Source: Macrosoma leucophasiata
Taxonomy: Eukaryota > Arthropoda > Insecta > Lepidoptera > Hedylidae
Length of the DNA stretch: 64,000 nt
Assembly: GCA_036365455.1 (NCBI GenBank)
Contig: JAWQUS010000027.1
Span: 20,758,501-20,822,500 of the forward strand
Reading direction: 5' to 3'
Shown: positions 20,561 through 32,400 of the stretch, piece after piece
How positions within the stretch are numbered: position 1 is the first letter of the stretch
Layout: each line of letters begins with the position of its first letter
Position numbers and translations under genes: made by a program
The notes under the pieces: model-generated
The model's input: the letters and a program-made list of their open reading frames with translations, nothing else
What the model was told of the DNA's origin: nothing
Databases searched by the model: none

Positions 20561-20605
20561 AGGGTTGTCATGTGAATGTGAAGAAAGAAGGCTATGTCAA
20601 TATCC

Positions 20606-20703
20606 ATGAGTCGTAAAAAAGAAGGTCCGTCATCACATGCCTTCTGTACACGCGACGGTACTCTCTTTAATATCTGCCTCAATCGCCTTAATGCAATTAC
20701 TTG
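20606..20703 (+). repeat. Direct repeat, copy 2 (partner 19598-19697)
   Basis: Same motifs as copy 1. It lies directly downstream of the GC-rich LINE end, so the LINE may have inserted between two copies. Confidence 0.6.
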
Positions 20704-20889
20704 GTTTACGGTACGATTATGAAGGTAGGGTAAGACCGAGAATTTACCGGTATTTTTACGACACAATATACCGTAAAGAATTCATATGTTGAAGTGTTTC
20801 AATTGCAGGAAGCGGTTTTTCCCATCGATTGCAAGCCAAAAGATAATATTATTATTTAGTTACTACCTCTTCCGTCAAACCTATTCTTA

Positions 20890-21027
20890 GGGCGAGATTC
20901 ACAGACCGCACTACGACTTTACTTTCGAGCAAAGTACGCTTCAAACTGTCAAAACCCATACATTTCTGACTGTTCTAAGCATACTTTGCTCAAAGTAAAG
21001 TCGTAGTGCGGTCTGTGAATCTCACCA
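20890..21027. mobile_element. Foldback MITE flanked by TTA, near-perfect palindrome
   Basis: Almost the whole 138 bp is two inverted arms: GATTCACAGACCGCACTACG at the left and CGTAGTGCGGTCTGTGAATC at the right, continuing into ACTTTACTTTCGAGCAAAGT and its inverse. TTA lies at 20887-20889 and 21028-21030. It shares its ends with 12175-12304. PIF/Harbinger-type mobilisation is inferred from the TTA duplications. Confidence 0.8.
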
Positions 21028-21154
21028 TTAGAGCTACCGAATATATTGAAAAAATTATATACATCAGTAAAGCCGTTTCGGCGAAGGTTGGTTACAAACA
21101 CACTCGACACGACAACTTTTATATAAGAACATTTCCCTCATACAATTAGTAGAT

Positions 21155-21260
21155 ATGAATGTGTATAGTGTTTTCACCCCAAGTATCATACGGGGTAGAC
21201 AGAGAGTGTGGTGCGTCCAATATCAAAGTTCTTCTTATACATACGTCTACCACATTCTCA
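21155..21260 (-). mobile_element. LINE-C tail, diverged
   Basis: TTCACCCCAAGTATCATACGG then GGTAGACAGAGAGTGTGGTG on the plus strand resembles the inverse of the LINE-C end. Confidence 0.4.
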
Positions 21261-21867
21261 TAACATGCGAACCACTCTTCATACTTGCACCCTAATTTCA
21301 AAGGCGCTTCACCCTCAGATTGTACACCACGAATAAGTAGGTAGGTACATCCAAAAATGTCAATGTGCGTCAAAGAGCTTAACATTTAACTAGCAACAAA
21401 GTCGATATCTCAGTAAACGATCGTGACTTCTCAATATGGTGAAGAATCACGATCACTTCAAGCAATTTGACTCCCAAATTTGACTCCGCATTAAGTTGAC
21501 ATACGAATGAAAACGATAATAATTACTGAACGTGGTCCGAGCAGTTATAATAAAATTTAACAATGGAAAAGGCCGTTGAAATCCAATCAAATGGTTTCCG
21601 GTAAAAAATGAATTAACGGAATCGCGGCGGTCTCATTACCTTGAATATAAATATCATTTAAATCGAAGCTTTGCGTTCGCTATAAAATAAATACGGATTC
21701 ACGACCGTTGACGCTGAGGAAAATAGGTCACTATTACGCGGCCACTTTATTTAAGCTATAGTTTGATAAGAGTTAGCCGACAGTTTGTTGAGATTATTTT
21801 TTATTTGTGTTGTATTACGATTGGATTAAGGCATAAATACCTAATTAATTGAGATTGAATTAACGCA
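21261..21867. other. Unannotated stretch
   Basis: AT-rich, no repeat or coding signal recognised. Confidence 0.5.
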
Positions 21868-21950
21868 GAAAAGGTATGTAAGACCGATGATATTTCGCTC
21901 CACGCTCTCAGCCTATCCCGTAAGGGACCTAACGTGAAGATATACTTGTA
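21868..21950 (+). mobile_element. LINE-C tail, diverged
   Basis: TTTCGCTCCACGCTCTCAGCC, CCCGTAAGGGACCTAACG and TGAAGATATAC follow the LINE-C end. Confidence 0.45.
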
Positions 21951-22562
21951 GACATTAATTTCAACGGCTTAGTTGTTGGAAGCTTCAACAGATTTGCCTA
22001 AGATTTTTCTAATGAAGGGGATTCTCAAAGGTAATCACGCGATATTTAGTGATACATAAATAGGGCTCAAAAACCCTTCGCGGATTTAAAAGCATGAAGT
22101 TATGTTTCTTAAAATTCCACCGTTTCTTACATTTTCACAACCTGCACTTTTCAACACAACATTATTTTAAGTTAACCCGAACTGAAATCTAAAGCCAAAA
22201 TGAATATTTCCGCAGATATATTGAGCCGTAAAAAGTAACGGAAATCTTTCATCTTCAACGAGAGTCTATTCTTTTCAGTGAATAAAAATCAGAACTCGAC
22301 GCAGACGTCAAAGGCTGCAAGTTTTCAACAACCACTTACACGTTTCCGGTACTCGTGGTCGGTAGGTACATACCGGTATATAACTGGTAATATCTGGCTC
22401 GATCCGCCGCAAATTGGATTGGACACTACGACTTTGCATTGCAGTCCGGGTATTCTATTTATTTCGTTTCTTTCTTCTTTAGTCACGATTTGCAAGTTTT
22501 TAGAATATTGTGATTTTCCCTATACATAGTTGGACTTGTCTTGAATTACATTAAGAGGTATA
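21951..22562. other. Unannotated stretch
   Basis: No recognised repeat; an 83-codon frame at 22278-22529 has no family signature. Confidence 0.5.
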
Positions 22563-22573
22563 ACGAATATTCT

Positions 22574-22684
22574 GAATGATGAAGGTAGACGAGGCACGAG
22601 AGGTTTGTCAGAACCGGGATATCTGGCGCTCTACACTCTCTGCCTACCCCGTTAGGGACCTGGCGTGAAGATACATACATATAT
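22574..22684 (+). mobile_element. LINE-C tail with 11-bp target duplication
   Basis: Only the last ~110 bp of LINE-C, ending GGCGTGAAGATACATACAT. ACGAATATTCT occurs at 22563-22573 and 22685-22695, so this is a complete, severely 5'-truncated insertion. Confidence 0.85.
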
Positions 22685-22695
22685 ACGAATATTCT

Positions 22696-23307
22696 AAAAT
22701 TACAACAAAAAGGTCCGCTTGTGTTGATAGGAGGTGGAAATGTTTGAAAGACTTTTTTCCCTCCCGTGTAGTTTTTACAAGAGGAGTAAATATGGTTGTG
22801 GATGAGTTGACAGACGTGTTCGCTGCAGTTTACGGGCGAGACTTGAGTCAATGGCAAGAAGTAAAGAGAGTATAGAGTAGATTAAGTATATAATGTTAGT
22901 TTAGGTGTATATAGAAAGACTAGACATGCAGAATAGGTATAATAAAACATGCCTTAAAGTTAATAGGAGTCTCATACTACTGTCTTCCATTTGCGTCAAA
23001 TCTGAATGTGGACTTACACCACGTCGAAAAATTTGGCCTTGAGTAACTACGGGTCGCTAGAGTGTCCTTTGGATGTCAGCCAGCTGATCTGACAACTATT
23101 TGATATTTAAGCATCAAGAGTAGGACAGGAAATCTTAACAAAACTCGGTCAAGATGTGTTGTTTAAATGAGAATATTTTTTAAACTCGTCGGCCGAATTC
23201 GTTAGTGCAAATAAATAATTAGGCGTGGTACAGATATTAGAGGCTACTTCCTGTGTATGATTCCGGGGCCAGATTTTTTTAAGTGTGTTTTATGAAGGGT
23301 GAGTATA
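22696..23307. other. Unannotated stretch
   Basis: No recognised repeat or coding signal. Confidence 0.5.
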
Positions 23308-23540
23308 AAAAAAAATGAAAATGAAAATGAAAATGAAAATTTTATTTAGCGCTTAGCCAGGACACATATGTATACACACAACAAAATTAAATTTAAAAAA
23401 AGATAAAATAAAAAATAGATACAAAGTAAGTACTTAAATAATGAACTAAAATAACAATTATATCTAAATTAACCACCTATATTAAATTTATAATAATAAT
23501 AAGGCATATGTGTCGCACGGCTGCGCCAAAAAGGTATCCA
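23308..23540 (-). mobile_element. Probable LINE 3' UTR with a short tandem tail
   Basis: An AAATGA-type tandem array at 23308-23340 adjoins TTTTATTTAGCGC; on the minus strand an AATAAA is followed by repeated TTTCAT units, a common LINE ending. No coding part remains. Confidence 0.4.
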
Positions 23541-24603
23541 GTTCAGCATGATGTCAGGTACCTATAAGGTATAAGTACCTGACGCTGGTTTTCGACTGGA
23601 ACCGTTGGATGCATGGTCACGGATGTCAAAGGTCCAATAAATATATAAACAAATATGTGGTGTGTCTAATGATAATAAGAGGATAAAACTATTAAATAAA
23701 TAAATAAGCAGACGGATTAGGCAACACCTTGAAATACCTACAACATTAACAAAATTAAAACGTAAAATACAAAAAACAACTTATTATCATTACATTACAT
23801 TCTATCTCGATAATATTATTATACATTATTGTTCACACTATTTATATATTGCCTGTCACGCCACGATCGACCGCCTACCTATCTATGAGTATTTCAAAGC
23901 CTTTTTTTTTTTTTTTTTTTTTCTTAAATTAGTGAAATATTATTATTTGTCATTAAAGAAGGCAATTTCAAATAAATAGATTTTTACTAGTGGTAGAGTT
24001 CCAGTCGACTTGAGGTAGTAGATACCACCGATGGTACAGCTAAAAACTAGGAGCAGAGATGAAAAAAAGTTTTTCAAGTATTTGATAAAATATTTGAAAA
24101 ACTTACCTATTTTAAATTCAGTCTCAGTTAGACTTATTTTAATGTCTAACTGAGGCTTCAAAAAAGAAGGTTTTCAATACGGTTGTATTTAAGTTATTTT
24201 TTAAGGTTTATTTGTCGCACAATTTATACAAGTATTTGAAAAATTAATTTTGAAATTTATAAATCGAATAATTTCTAAAATAAATACAAATTATTTGAAT
24301 AATATCAAACCCTGATTTAAAAAAACAAATGAAAAAACAAGATATGACCTCAATTATACAATACTTATTGATTCAGATACTCTTTCAAATAGAACGAATT
24401 ATATTTTACCGCCCTAGGGCTTTGACATCAAATCTAAATTTTGTCGCATGGCTTTTGGTGTAAGACTGATGATGTGTGTGTATTATTATGAGGTTGTATG
24501 TTCATAAGTCTAGTCTAGTCGAATATTGTTTGGTCTTGTTTCGTCATATATAATGAGCACCCATTCACCCAAAATTTCATTTTCTTGGTGCATTTTTGAG
24601 CAA
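23541..24603. other. Mostly unannotated; small SINE-A head fragment at 23986-24029
   Basis: TACTAGTGGTAGAGTTCCAG...GATACCACC at 23986-24029 resembles the SINE-A head. The rest is AT-rich, with a local inverted pair around 24065-24110 (AGTATTTGATAAAATATTTG). Confidence 0.4.
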
Positions 24604-24921
24604 TCTATACAAATAAATGATATTGGAGTGTCTGTTTGTAATATTAAAGTAACCGCTTTTTACTAAATGCATATATATATGTATACACGTTACATATACC
24701 AAAACAACATTTTTTACAATTTTTGTGTCTGTCTGCCATTTTGGCGGGGCTTATCTTGGCAACGGCTGGACCGATTTCGAAGGGACTTTCACTGGGGACG
24801 GATAGCTGATGTAATAAGGAGTAACTTAGGCTATTTTTATACTAGCGGCGCCAAAGACTTCGTCCGGATAGAAATTAACAATAATAAATTCTCATGCAGA
24901 CGAAGTCGCGGGCACAGCTAC
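24604..24921 (+). mobile_element. Helitron-like non-autonomous element (partner 47933-48249)
   Basis: Starts TCTATACAAATAAATGA after an A and ends GGGCACAGCTAC before a T. Internal TTGGAGTGTCTGTTTG, TTTTGGCGGGGCTTATC and GACGAAGTCGCGGGC are shared with the 47.9-kb copy, which ends in CTAG. Confidence 0.5.
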
Positions 24922-25435
24922 TATTAAATTTTATTTGATATACATTTATCACAGTGCCCGTGTATAGTGAAATAGAATAACAGTGCTAAAACACAGCCTT
25001 TCAGGTTGCCCCCAAAACTTCATTGTAAATGTTCTGGTAAAGTAGCAATCGCTTTACTCGAATTATCACGGCGCCGACCGCCTAACTGAAATGCTTTTCT
25101 TTAGGACGTCATTTTGTTCGTTTCGTACCGCCTATTAAAACAATTTGCTCTTATGTGATATACATGCGGACGAAAACACTTCCAGGAAAAAGTTAGGTGG
25201 TACGAAATTGATAAGATATTGTCATAATCGAAAGCTAAATGAAAGCATTTGAGTTAGGCGGTCGGCCCCCTGAGCTCTACCACCAGTAAAAGGCGGTTCT
25301 TGTGCGGATCTCCTCCTTTCTTGGTTACGCAGAGGGCAATGTCACACCGCGGACACTCCGCGAAAATTCCATACAAACGCTTAAGTAATTTGGTCTCTAT
25401 TACACAGACATCAATCAGTGACGTGTATTTACACG
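24922..25435. other. Unannotated stretch
   Basis: Contains a tiny SINE-A end (CTCTACCACCAGTAAA near 25275). No other feature. Confidence 0.45.
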
Positions 25436-25491
25436 CGAACCTATAGGTAATAAGCATAAGGATTGGCTACCATTCGATACGCGATAATACG

Positions 25492-25695
25492 CTTACACTC
25501 ACAGCCCCACAGTAGGTATAATCCTGTGTCGTGGGTGCCGTTGCTCACAAACAACACATGCAGAAACACCCAGACCCGAAACAAACATCTGTAGACCATG
25601 AAAATATTTGTCCCGATGCGGGGATCGAACCCGCGACCCCTCGAATCAAACGGTCATCTCACACCGCCGGACCAACCGGGTCGTCAAATTCGTAT
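25492..25695 (-). mobile_element. tRNA-headed SINE of a second family
   Basis: On the minus strand GTTGGTCCGGCGGTGTGAG... leads to a strong B box GGGTTCGATCCCC, then a body ending near 25492. TAATACG at 25485-25491 and 25696-25702 marks the target duplication; the other arm of the inverted repeat shows the site with no insertion. Confidence 0.7.
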
Positions 25696-25717
25696 TAATA
25701 CGTTTCTTGACAGTGAA

Positions 25718-26029
25718 ACTGCCTCAGTAGCGTAGTGGTAGCAGGCCTCTACTATTACGCTGGAGGTCCTGGGTTCGATTCCCGGGTCGGGGGATATTAG
25801 AGATAACGGTTTAAAATCCTTTATCTCTGCTTCTATTGGGATTTTTCCATTTTCTGGAAGTTTCCCAGTACCCCGGAGTTTGGTAATATGCCCGGAGATG
25901 GCAACAGGTTCGCCACCTGTTACATGGGCCAAAACGTAACCGGCGAGTCGTGGGTGTTTGCATGTATGATTGAATGCATGCATTTGCCTCTGCCTACCCC
26001 TTCGGGGATTACAGGCGTGAAGTTACGTT
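25718..26029 (+). mobile_element. SINE-B, full-length copy with 11-bp target duplication
   Basis: Begins ACTGCCTCAGTAGCGTAGTGG (A-box region), B box GGGTTCGATTCCC, body, and tail GCCTACCCCTTCGGGG...GGCGTGAAGTTACGTT. TTGACAGTGAA lies at 25707-25717 and 26030-26040. The inverse arm at 36 kb keeps the empty site. Confidence 0.93.
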
Positions 26030-26252
26030 TTGACAGTGAATGTCGAATTAAGCGGAAGCTTAAAGCTATTTCCTCGGCATAATAGTGGAATGGAACTAAA
26101 TTTTAGTATAGCTTCCAAAAAACCCCATCTCTTTCGAAAAAATATAAAAAAAAAACTTACTGGTAAAATATTGATTTGCATCAACTCTAGTGTACGTTAT
26201 ACATCACTATAATACTGCAAAATCATAACGTATTGTGTCTCAAAATTCCATT

Positions 26253-27277
26253 CCGTAGCACGTACAAAATACCAACCGTCGCCCATAAGAGGGGAAGGGG
26301 TTGAGTGATGCGGACAAATCGGGCGGGACGTCGAAGTGTCCATTCTATACGTAGTATTATTACATATTCTCTGGCAATGTACCGAGCTTGTTACATTCGC
26401 AGAGGGCAATATAACGAGCTTGTTACATTGCCCCCTGCGTGACCTTGATTAGATCAATTAGCTAACGCTAATTCACGTATGAAATGTGCGTCTAGGTGTA
26501 CCTACCTATTTCATACCCCTAAAAAATGTAAGTCATCCTTTCTCGTAAATTAGGTTTATTTAATGATCAGGGGATTTACCGGTTATCCGGGTATTACCCT
26601 TGCGTGTAACGTTGTTTGTTCCGTTGCAAGCGTGGCTCCGGACCGGGGAAGGTATCGCTAGGGTTGCCAACTTTATTTAGAGCAAATATTGCATTTAATT
26701 TGTACCAATGAAAATATAGTATTTAGTTAAATACATAAAACGTAACTTCAGTAGTTGGTAGTAGTTAGTTAGCTAACTACCCCAGCGAACTTCGTATCGT
26801 CTTATCGGTTAAAAAATACGGTATAGATAAGGCTTATCCTCAGACCTCTCAATTAGACACAAAAATCATAAAAATGGGCCAGTCGTTTCAGAGTTTAGAA
26901 ACACTGCGAGACGAGTATTTTATAATCATTATCATATACGATTAAAAAGATCGTACAAAATATAAAAAAGGCGTATTCCGTAATTCAGTTTTAGATAACA
27001 CATACTTACTGATTTTAGCGACTTAGCTAATAAAACAAATTATATAGTAATTTCGCCGAGTAGACTATATTTTAAAAATAATAGTAGATACACGCCTACA
27101 ATAGTAGGAAACTATATTTTATAGTAGGATTGGCAACCCTATGTATCGCCCTAAATTTGGGGATCACTACAAGGAACCCTTGCACATTGGTTTAATGTTA
27201 GCGAAAGCTTAATATGGCAGAAGAAACGTATTGATTTATGTATAGGAAAACGGTTGTTATTACATAAATATTGATTA
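26253..27277. other. Spacer between inverted arms, mostly unannotated
   Basis: Includes a small tandem duplication at 26372-26434 (CGAGCTTGTTACATT twice) and a diverged Helitron-like piece near 26777-26940. No coding signal. Confidence 0.4.
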
Positions 27278-27468
27278 CTAGCGGCCCGCCGGCTTCGCCC
27301 GCGCTTCTCCGTTCCTATTAGTCATAGCGTGACGATATACAGCCTATAGCCTCCCTCGATAAACGATGCTATCTAACACTGAAAAAACTTTTCAAATCGG
27401 ACCAGTAGTTCCTGAGATTAGCGCGTTCAAACAAACAAACTCTTCAGCTTTATAATATTAAGTATAGA
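27278..27468 (-). mobile_element. Helitron-like non-autonomous element
   Basis: On the minus strand: A, then TCTATACTTAATATTATAAAG at the start and GGCGGGCCGCTAG followed by T at the end. CAGGAACTACTGGTCCGATT is the typical internal phrase. Clean A|TC...CTAG|T ends. Confidence 0.6.
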
Positions 27469-27550
27469 TTACCACAAATGCACTAGGTACATACTTACTT
27501 ACCCACACCCAAATAATTTCACGTATACATGCTCGGGTAAGTTGTTTTCG

Positions 27551-27677
27551 GTTAAGTTTATTTTTACGCCAATTGTTGGCGTAGTTGGGTCAACTAGGAG
27601 CCAAGTTTGTAATAGCTCTCTAAAATTATTCACGTTCTATTAACTTTTAGCATATGCAGTTGACCTGTTTTAATAGT
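27551..27677 (+). repeat. Direct repeat C, partial copy 1
   Basis: GTTGGCGTAGTTGGGTCAAC, GCTCTCTAAAATTATTC and TTGACCTGTTTTAAT match the copies at 27990-28211 and 37262-37536. Confidence 0.65.
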
Positions 27678-27684
27678 GGTAGTT

Positions 27685-27940
27685 TACTGGTGGTAGAGCT
27701 CTAGTGACGGAGCTCGCGGGCGGAGGCACCACCGCTACACCCAATATATTTGCCGCTAAATGGTAGTGTTCAGCACTATAGTGTTCCGGTCAGGTGGTTA
27801 TGTACGGTCCTGTGATTCCCGGCACAAAGGAATAACACCTTAGGCCTCAGGAGTGGTAACGCATCTGCATTTTGACCTTGGTCTTTGTGTGGGTGTCTAT
27901 AGGCTGCAGTCATCACTTTACATCAATGTGAACTGCATGT
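27685..27940 (+). mobile_element. SINE-A copy, poly(A) end lost
   Basis: Starts TACTGGTGGTAGAGCTCT and follows the consensus to GTGAACTGCATG, where it stops without an A-run. Confidence 0.8.
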
Positions 27941-27989
27941 GCACTGTGTAGCCAATCTTTATATCAATATTTAAGTTGCACAAGTATTC

Positions 27990-28309
27990 CAGAGTTCTCA
28001 TCTAAAAATAGACCAAAACATATGATTGACGGCTCGTATTTTTTCAATAAATGTTTGGCTGCGCAGGAATCGGTGCGATGCATTTTTAAATCTCCTTACC
28101 GAGATGTCCAAACGTTGGCGTAGTTGTGTCAACTACGAGCCAAGTTTGTAATGGCTCTCTAAAATTACTTTCGTCCTATTAAATTTAAGCGCATGCCATT
28201 GACATGATTTAATGGAATTTTGAGACACAATACGTTATGATTTTGCAGTATTATAGTGATGTATAACGTACACTAGAGTTGATGCAAATCAATATTTTAC
28301 CAGTAAGTA
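27990..28309 (+). repeat. Direct repeat C, copy 2, merging into the right arm of the inverted repeat
   Basis: TTCTCATCTAAAAATAGAC to GACATGATTTAATGG parallels 37262-37480. From 28211 it is also the inverse of the arm at 26252. It is cut at 28309 by the BEL/Pao insertion and resumes at 36399. Confidence 0.7.
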
Positions 28310-29474
28310 TGTCGTGGGGCGCTCTTCTAGCGAGCTATGATGCAGTGACGTACGTACTGCACCTGCAAACCACCACGACCGTAATGTGCGGGCGTTTGAA
28401 TGTACGGGCGGACCTATTGTCCGTCCGGCGCCGGATGCCCGCTCGTAGTGTTGACACCGATGGCAGTATACGCCGGTCTGGATCTGCGCCGCCAGTGAGA
28501 GGGGTGGAGGTGCGGGGAAGGGGTGTTTCAGTAAAGAAACAATCGGTTACATGTGATATGACCGAAAAGCAGGCCAGCCAAGCCTTGGTAACCCTACCCC
28601 GACGACCTAATTCTATCGTAGAATCACTGGGGTCTTCCAGTCTTCCAGTCTTCCAGGTTCACTTTTTCTTCTTGTTACTTCACTTGTTTTCACTTGTTTT
28701 CACTTGCTGGAGACCATGTCATACTTTCGAATTTGCCCTGAGCCCTATCATTCGAACAATACCGTAAAGAGAGCCTCATTTTTCGGTCGTATTTTGCCCG
28801 AATTTGTGCTTATTTTTTGTTATGGCTGACCTGGTTTTCTTTCTTTATTTTTAAAATTCTCATAGTTACATACATGTGTTATACATATTTACAATCGTTA
28901 CAGTTTTCTCTATTATTGTACATAAGTTTTATTAACATTCATAAAGGAACTAAAAAGTTATTCGTAAGTAAATATAAAAAATGTAACAATTTTCTGCGTA
29001 TTTCTTTAAACATTTCTTAATAACTTTTATATGCTATGACTAATTATTATAAAAAGTACATAAAAACAAAGAACAAACATTACTCTATTAGAAAACAATA
29101 CACAAATAAACGTAGCATCTAAAAAAGGGACCTAAAACATACGTAAAATAAGAAAATGATAAAACATAAAATAATAAGAAAATTAAGTTTCCTGCCTATA
29201 TCCTTTACATTATCGAGGTTTAATTATGTAAAATGACTTCCTATAATAAATTCTCACATGACTAACATTATTTAAAGTTGATATAAGGCAAAGAATTAAA
29301 ATCGTATCCAAGACTATCGTACGAGGAGAATGTCTATACATAGCTATACATCTATACACGTTATTTACTTTCTACAAACGTTACGCGAAGACTACTTTGA
29401 CGTACACTTGCACTTTTGGTCTTTGTCACACAAACACATTCATTGATCACCTTTGTCCGTGGTCGTCGCCGACA
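28310..29474 (-). repeat. 3' LTR of the BEL/Pao element (left end on plus strand)
   Basis: 1,165 bp, TGTCG...CGACA on either strand. Differs from the 5' LTR by one base that I could see (A at 29114 where the other has G). On the minus strand a TATAAAAG at about 29030-29023 and an AATAAA near 28931 are plausible promoter and polyadenylation signals. Short internal tandem repeats CTTCCAGT x3 and ACTTGTTTTC x2 lie near 28635-28705. Confidence 0.95.
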
Positions 29475-32400
29475 TCCTCCCCCTCGTGCGAAGCACCAAC
29501 TCCTGGCCCGGCGACTCGGTGCTCTCGACTCGGTGCGATGGCTGCCTCTCCGCAGTCTGGCTCGCTGGTCGATGCTCTGCCGTCGATCTCGACGGTTGTC
29601 CGCTCCTTGTCGCGCTGCGCTGGCACCAGTAGCACCAGCTTGGAGCTGGGGCGCTTCAGCACGCCCCCGGTAGTGCGCACTTCTAGTACTCGAGTGCGCC
29701 CGTCGGGTCCTGGGTAGGTTCGGACCACCTCGCCTCTCGGCCAGGTTCCTCGTGGCAGCGTGGAGTCCACTATGAGGACTGTGTCTCCACACTGCAGGTC
29801 TCTCGTAGCAGCCCTCGCGTCGATTCTTCTCGGGATCAGAGTTGGAAGGTACTCTTTCACCCATCTGCTCCAGAAGTGGTCGGTCAGTTGCTGAGCTACT
29901 CTCCATGCACGCCGGTCGGTGAGGTCGTCGTCGGTGAAAGCTCCCAGTCGGGTGCCGCAGGATCTCCCAATTAGGAAGTGGTTGGGAGTGAGGGCACCTT
30001 CTTCAGTGTCTTCATCGGCTTCTATAAGCGGTCTCGAGTTCACCAGATGCTCCGCCTCTAGCAGCAGTGTATGTAGAACCTCTTCTCTGGGGTGTCTTTC
30101 CTTGAGGGTCACCGCCAGGGCCGTTTTGATGGACCGGACCAGGCGTTCCCATGCTCCCCCCATGTTCGGAGCTCCAGGTGGTATGAACTTCCACTTGATG
30201 CTCATACGTTCTGCAGCGGTGATGAGGTCATCTTTGTTGAGGCTGGCGAAGGCTTCTTGAAGTTCTTTGTTGGCCCCCACGAAGTTCGTACCGTTGTCGC
30301 TGAAGATCGTCTTTGGCATTCCCCGTCTCGCAGTCATCCGTCGCAGCGCCAGAATCATGGAGTCCGTTGACAGAGACGCTGCTAGCTCGACGTGAACGGC
30401 TCTAGTTGTGAGGCACGTGAACAGGGCGCCCCATCTCTTCTCATGACGTCGGCCTACCGTGACGATCATAGGCCCGAAGTAGTCTACGGCGGTGCATGTG
30501 AATGGTGGTTCTCCATGTCGTAGTCGCTCCAGCGGGAGATTCCCCATCGGCTGAAGCTGTGGCGTGCCGCGGTATACTTTGCACCACTGACACCGATGAA
30601 CCGTCGATCTCACTGCAGATCGTAGCCCCAGGATCCAGTAGCGCTGCCTCAACTCATTGATCACCGTCGCGTGGTTGCCATGGTTGAACTCTTCGTGGTA
30701 GTGTGCGATGAGCAATCTGGTGATGTAGTGCTTGCTGTCTAGTACCACAGGTCTCTTGTCTTGCCGGACATGTCTCGCTGCGTCGATTCTTCCTCGGAGT
30801 CGTAGTAATCCATCTTCTATGACGACATCTAGTTTCTTAAGTTTGCTGTTTCTCTCGAATGGTTTCATCTTCTCGACGCAGCGTATTTCTTCATGGAAGC
30901 TCTCTTCTTGGCTTCTTCGTAATAAAATCTTCTCAGCAGTCTTCATTTGGTCGGGTTCAAGGGGAATCAATCTTCTTTCTTGGGTCTTCTTGTTCACGGG
31001 CTTCATGGCTACCTTGGCTTTTTTCTTGTTACTTTTCCAGGTAGGATCTTGACGCTCAGACTTGCGGGACACGTTCACTGGCAGCTTCTTTTTTCGGCAC
31101 AGGTCGACAAACTGAAGCACTCTCGCAGTTGTCCGCACCAAACGGGTCCAGGAGGAGAACCTGACTGGGTCCGGTGTCGGGTGTTTGTCGACGGTCTTCG
31201 TAGTTCCCACAATCGGCTTCTCCTTTTCTTCGCCGGTGGGCTCTGTCTTGATGGTGCGCGGCTTCGGCCAATCCTCCTCTTCTAGTGCCAGGAACGCAGG
31301 TCCGTGGAACCATCTATGGTCGCTCCCGAAGTCTCTGGGTACGTTTCTCGTCGCGTCGTCAGCTGGGTTCTGAGCCGTAGGTACCCAGCGCCATTCTTGA
31401 GGTTTCGTTGTGTCTTCGATTTCCGCCAAACGATGTGCTACGAACGGCTTGAAGGTCCTAGGGTCTGATTTGATCCATGCTAGGACTGTGCTGGAGTCGC
31501 TCCAATAGACTTTCTTGGCGACCATGATGTCCAGCTCCTCTTCAATCGACCGCGCCATTCTGGATCCCAGTAGCGCAGCTTGCAGCTCCAGCCTTGGAAT
31601 GGACACCGGTTTCAGGGGAGTGACTCTAGCTTTGCCCGCTAAAAGTGTCACTCGATGTCCGCCGTCTTCGTCGCGTTGCCTCAGGTAGATCGCGCAGGCG
31701 TAGGCTTCTTCACTCGCGTCGACGAAAACGTGAAGCTCCCCCTCGGTGTTGGACTGCGTGACGCGCCTTGGTACCCGAAGATCCTTTAGTAGCTGCAGGC
31801 TGTCTAGGTAGTCTGACCAAATCTTGTTGTCTTCTTCTGTGATGTTGTCGTCCCATCCGACGCCGCTCCTCCATATACTCTGAATGAGTTTCTTGCCTTG
31901 GATGAGCACTGGCGATGCTAGCCCCAATGGATCGAATGTTGACATCACGGCGCTGGTGACTTCTCGTTTGGTTGGCACTCTCTTCTGTTCGACCACCTCT
32001 TCATGTATATTGCGAAGACACGTTCTGAACCCGATCTCGTCGCCTTTGGTGAACCATCTCAAACCCAATGTCTTCTCTTCTTTAGTCCCCAACTCTACTT
32101 CTTTGCTGTTTTCTTCTGGGGTGAGCGTCTTCAAAACTTCTTCATCGTTAGAAGCCCAGCCCCTCAGCTCGAACCCGGCCTTCTTGTGGATCAGGCTCAC
32201 TTGGCTGGCTATCTCGACTGCTTCTTGACTTGTCCCGAAGCTGTGTAGGTAATCATCCATGTAATGATTACGTTCGATGGCTCGTGCTGCTTCGGGATAT
32301 TCTTCTTGATGTTCAGTCGCATTCTTGTTCTTCACGAAGATAGCAGCACTCGGGGAACAGGCGGCGCCGAAGATGACCGATGTCATTCTATACTCCTTCG

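Larger units (their letters stand above)
25436..26252 (+). repeat. Left arm of a long inverted repeat, carrying two insertions
   Basis: Without its insertions (25492-25695 and 25718-26029 plus one target copy) this ~285-bp segment is almost the exact inverse of 28211-28309 joined to 36399-36586. Landmarks: CGAACCTATAGGTAATAAG at the outer end and CAAAATTCCATT at the inner end. About 2 kb separates the arms once the BEL/Pao element is removed. It could be a terminal repeat of a larger element or two inverted copies of a small one. Confidence 0.75.

Noticed and set aside
28310..29020. Plus-strand frame of 162 codons repeated at 35229-35686
   Set aside because: Both copies lie in the two BEL/Pao LTRs on the antisense side; the duplication reflects LTR identity, not a gene family.
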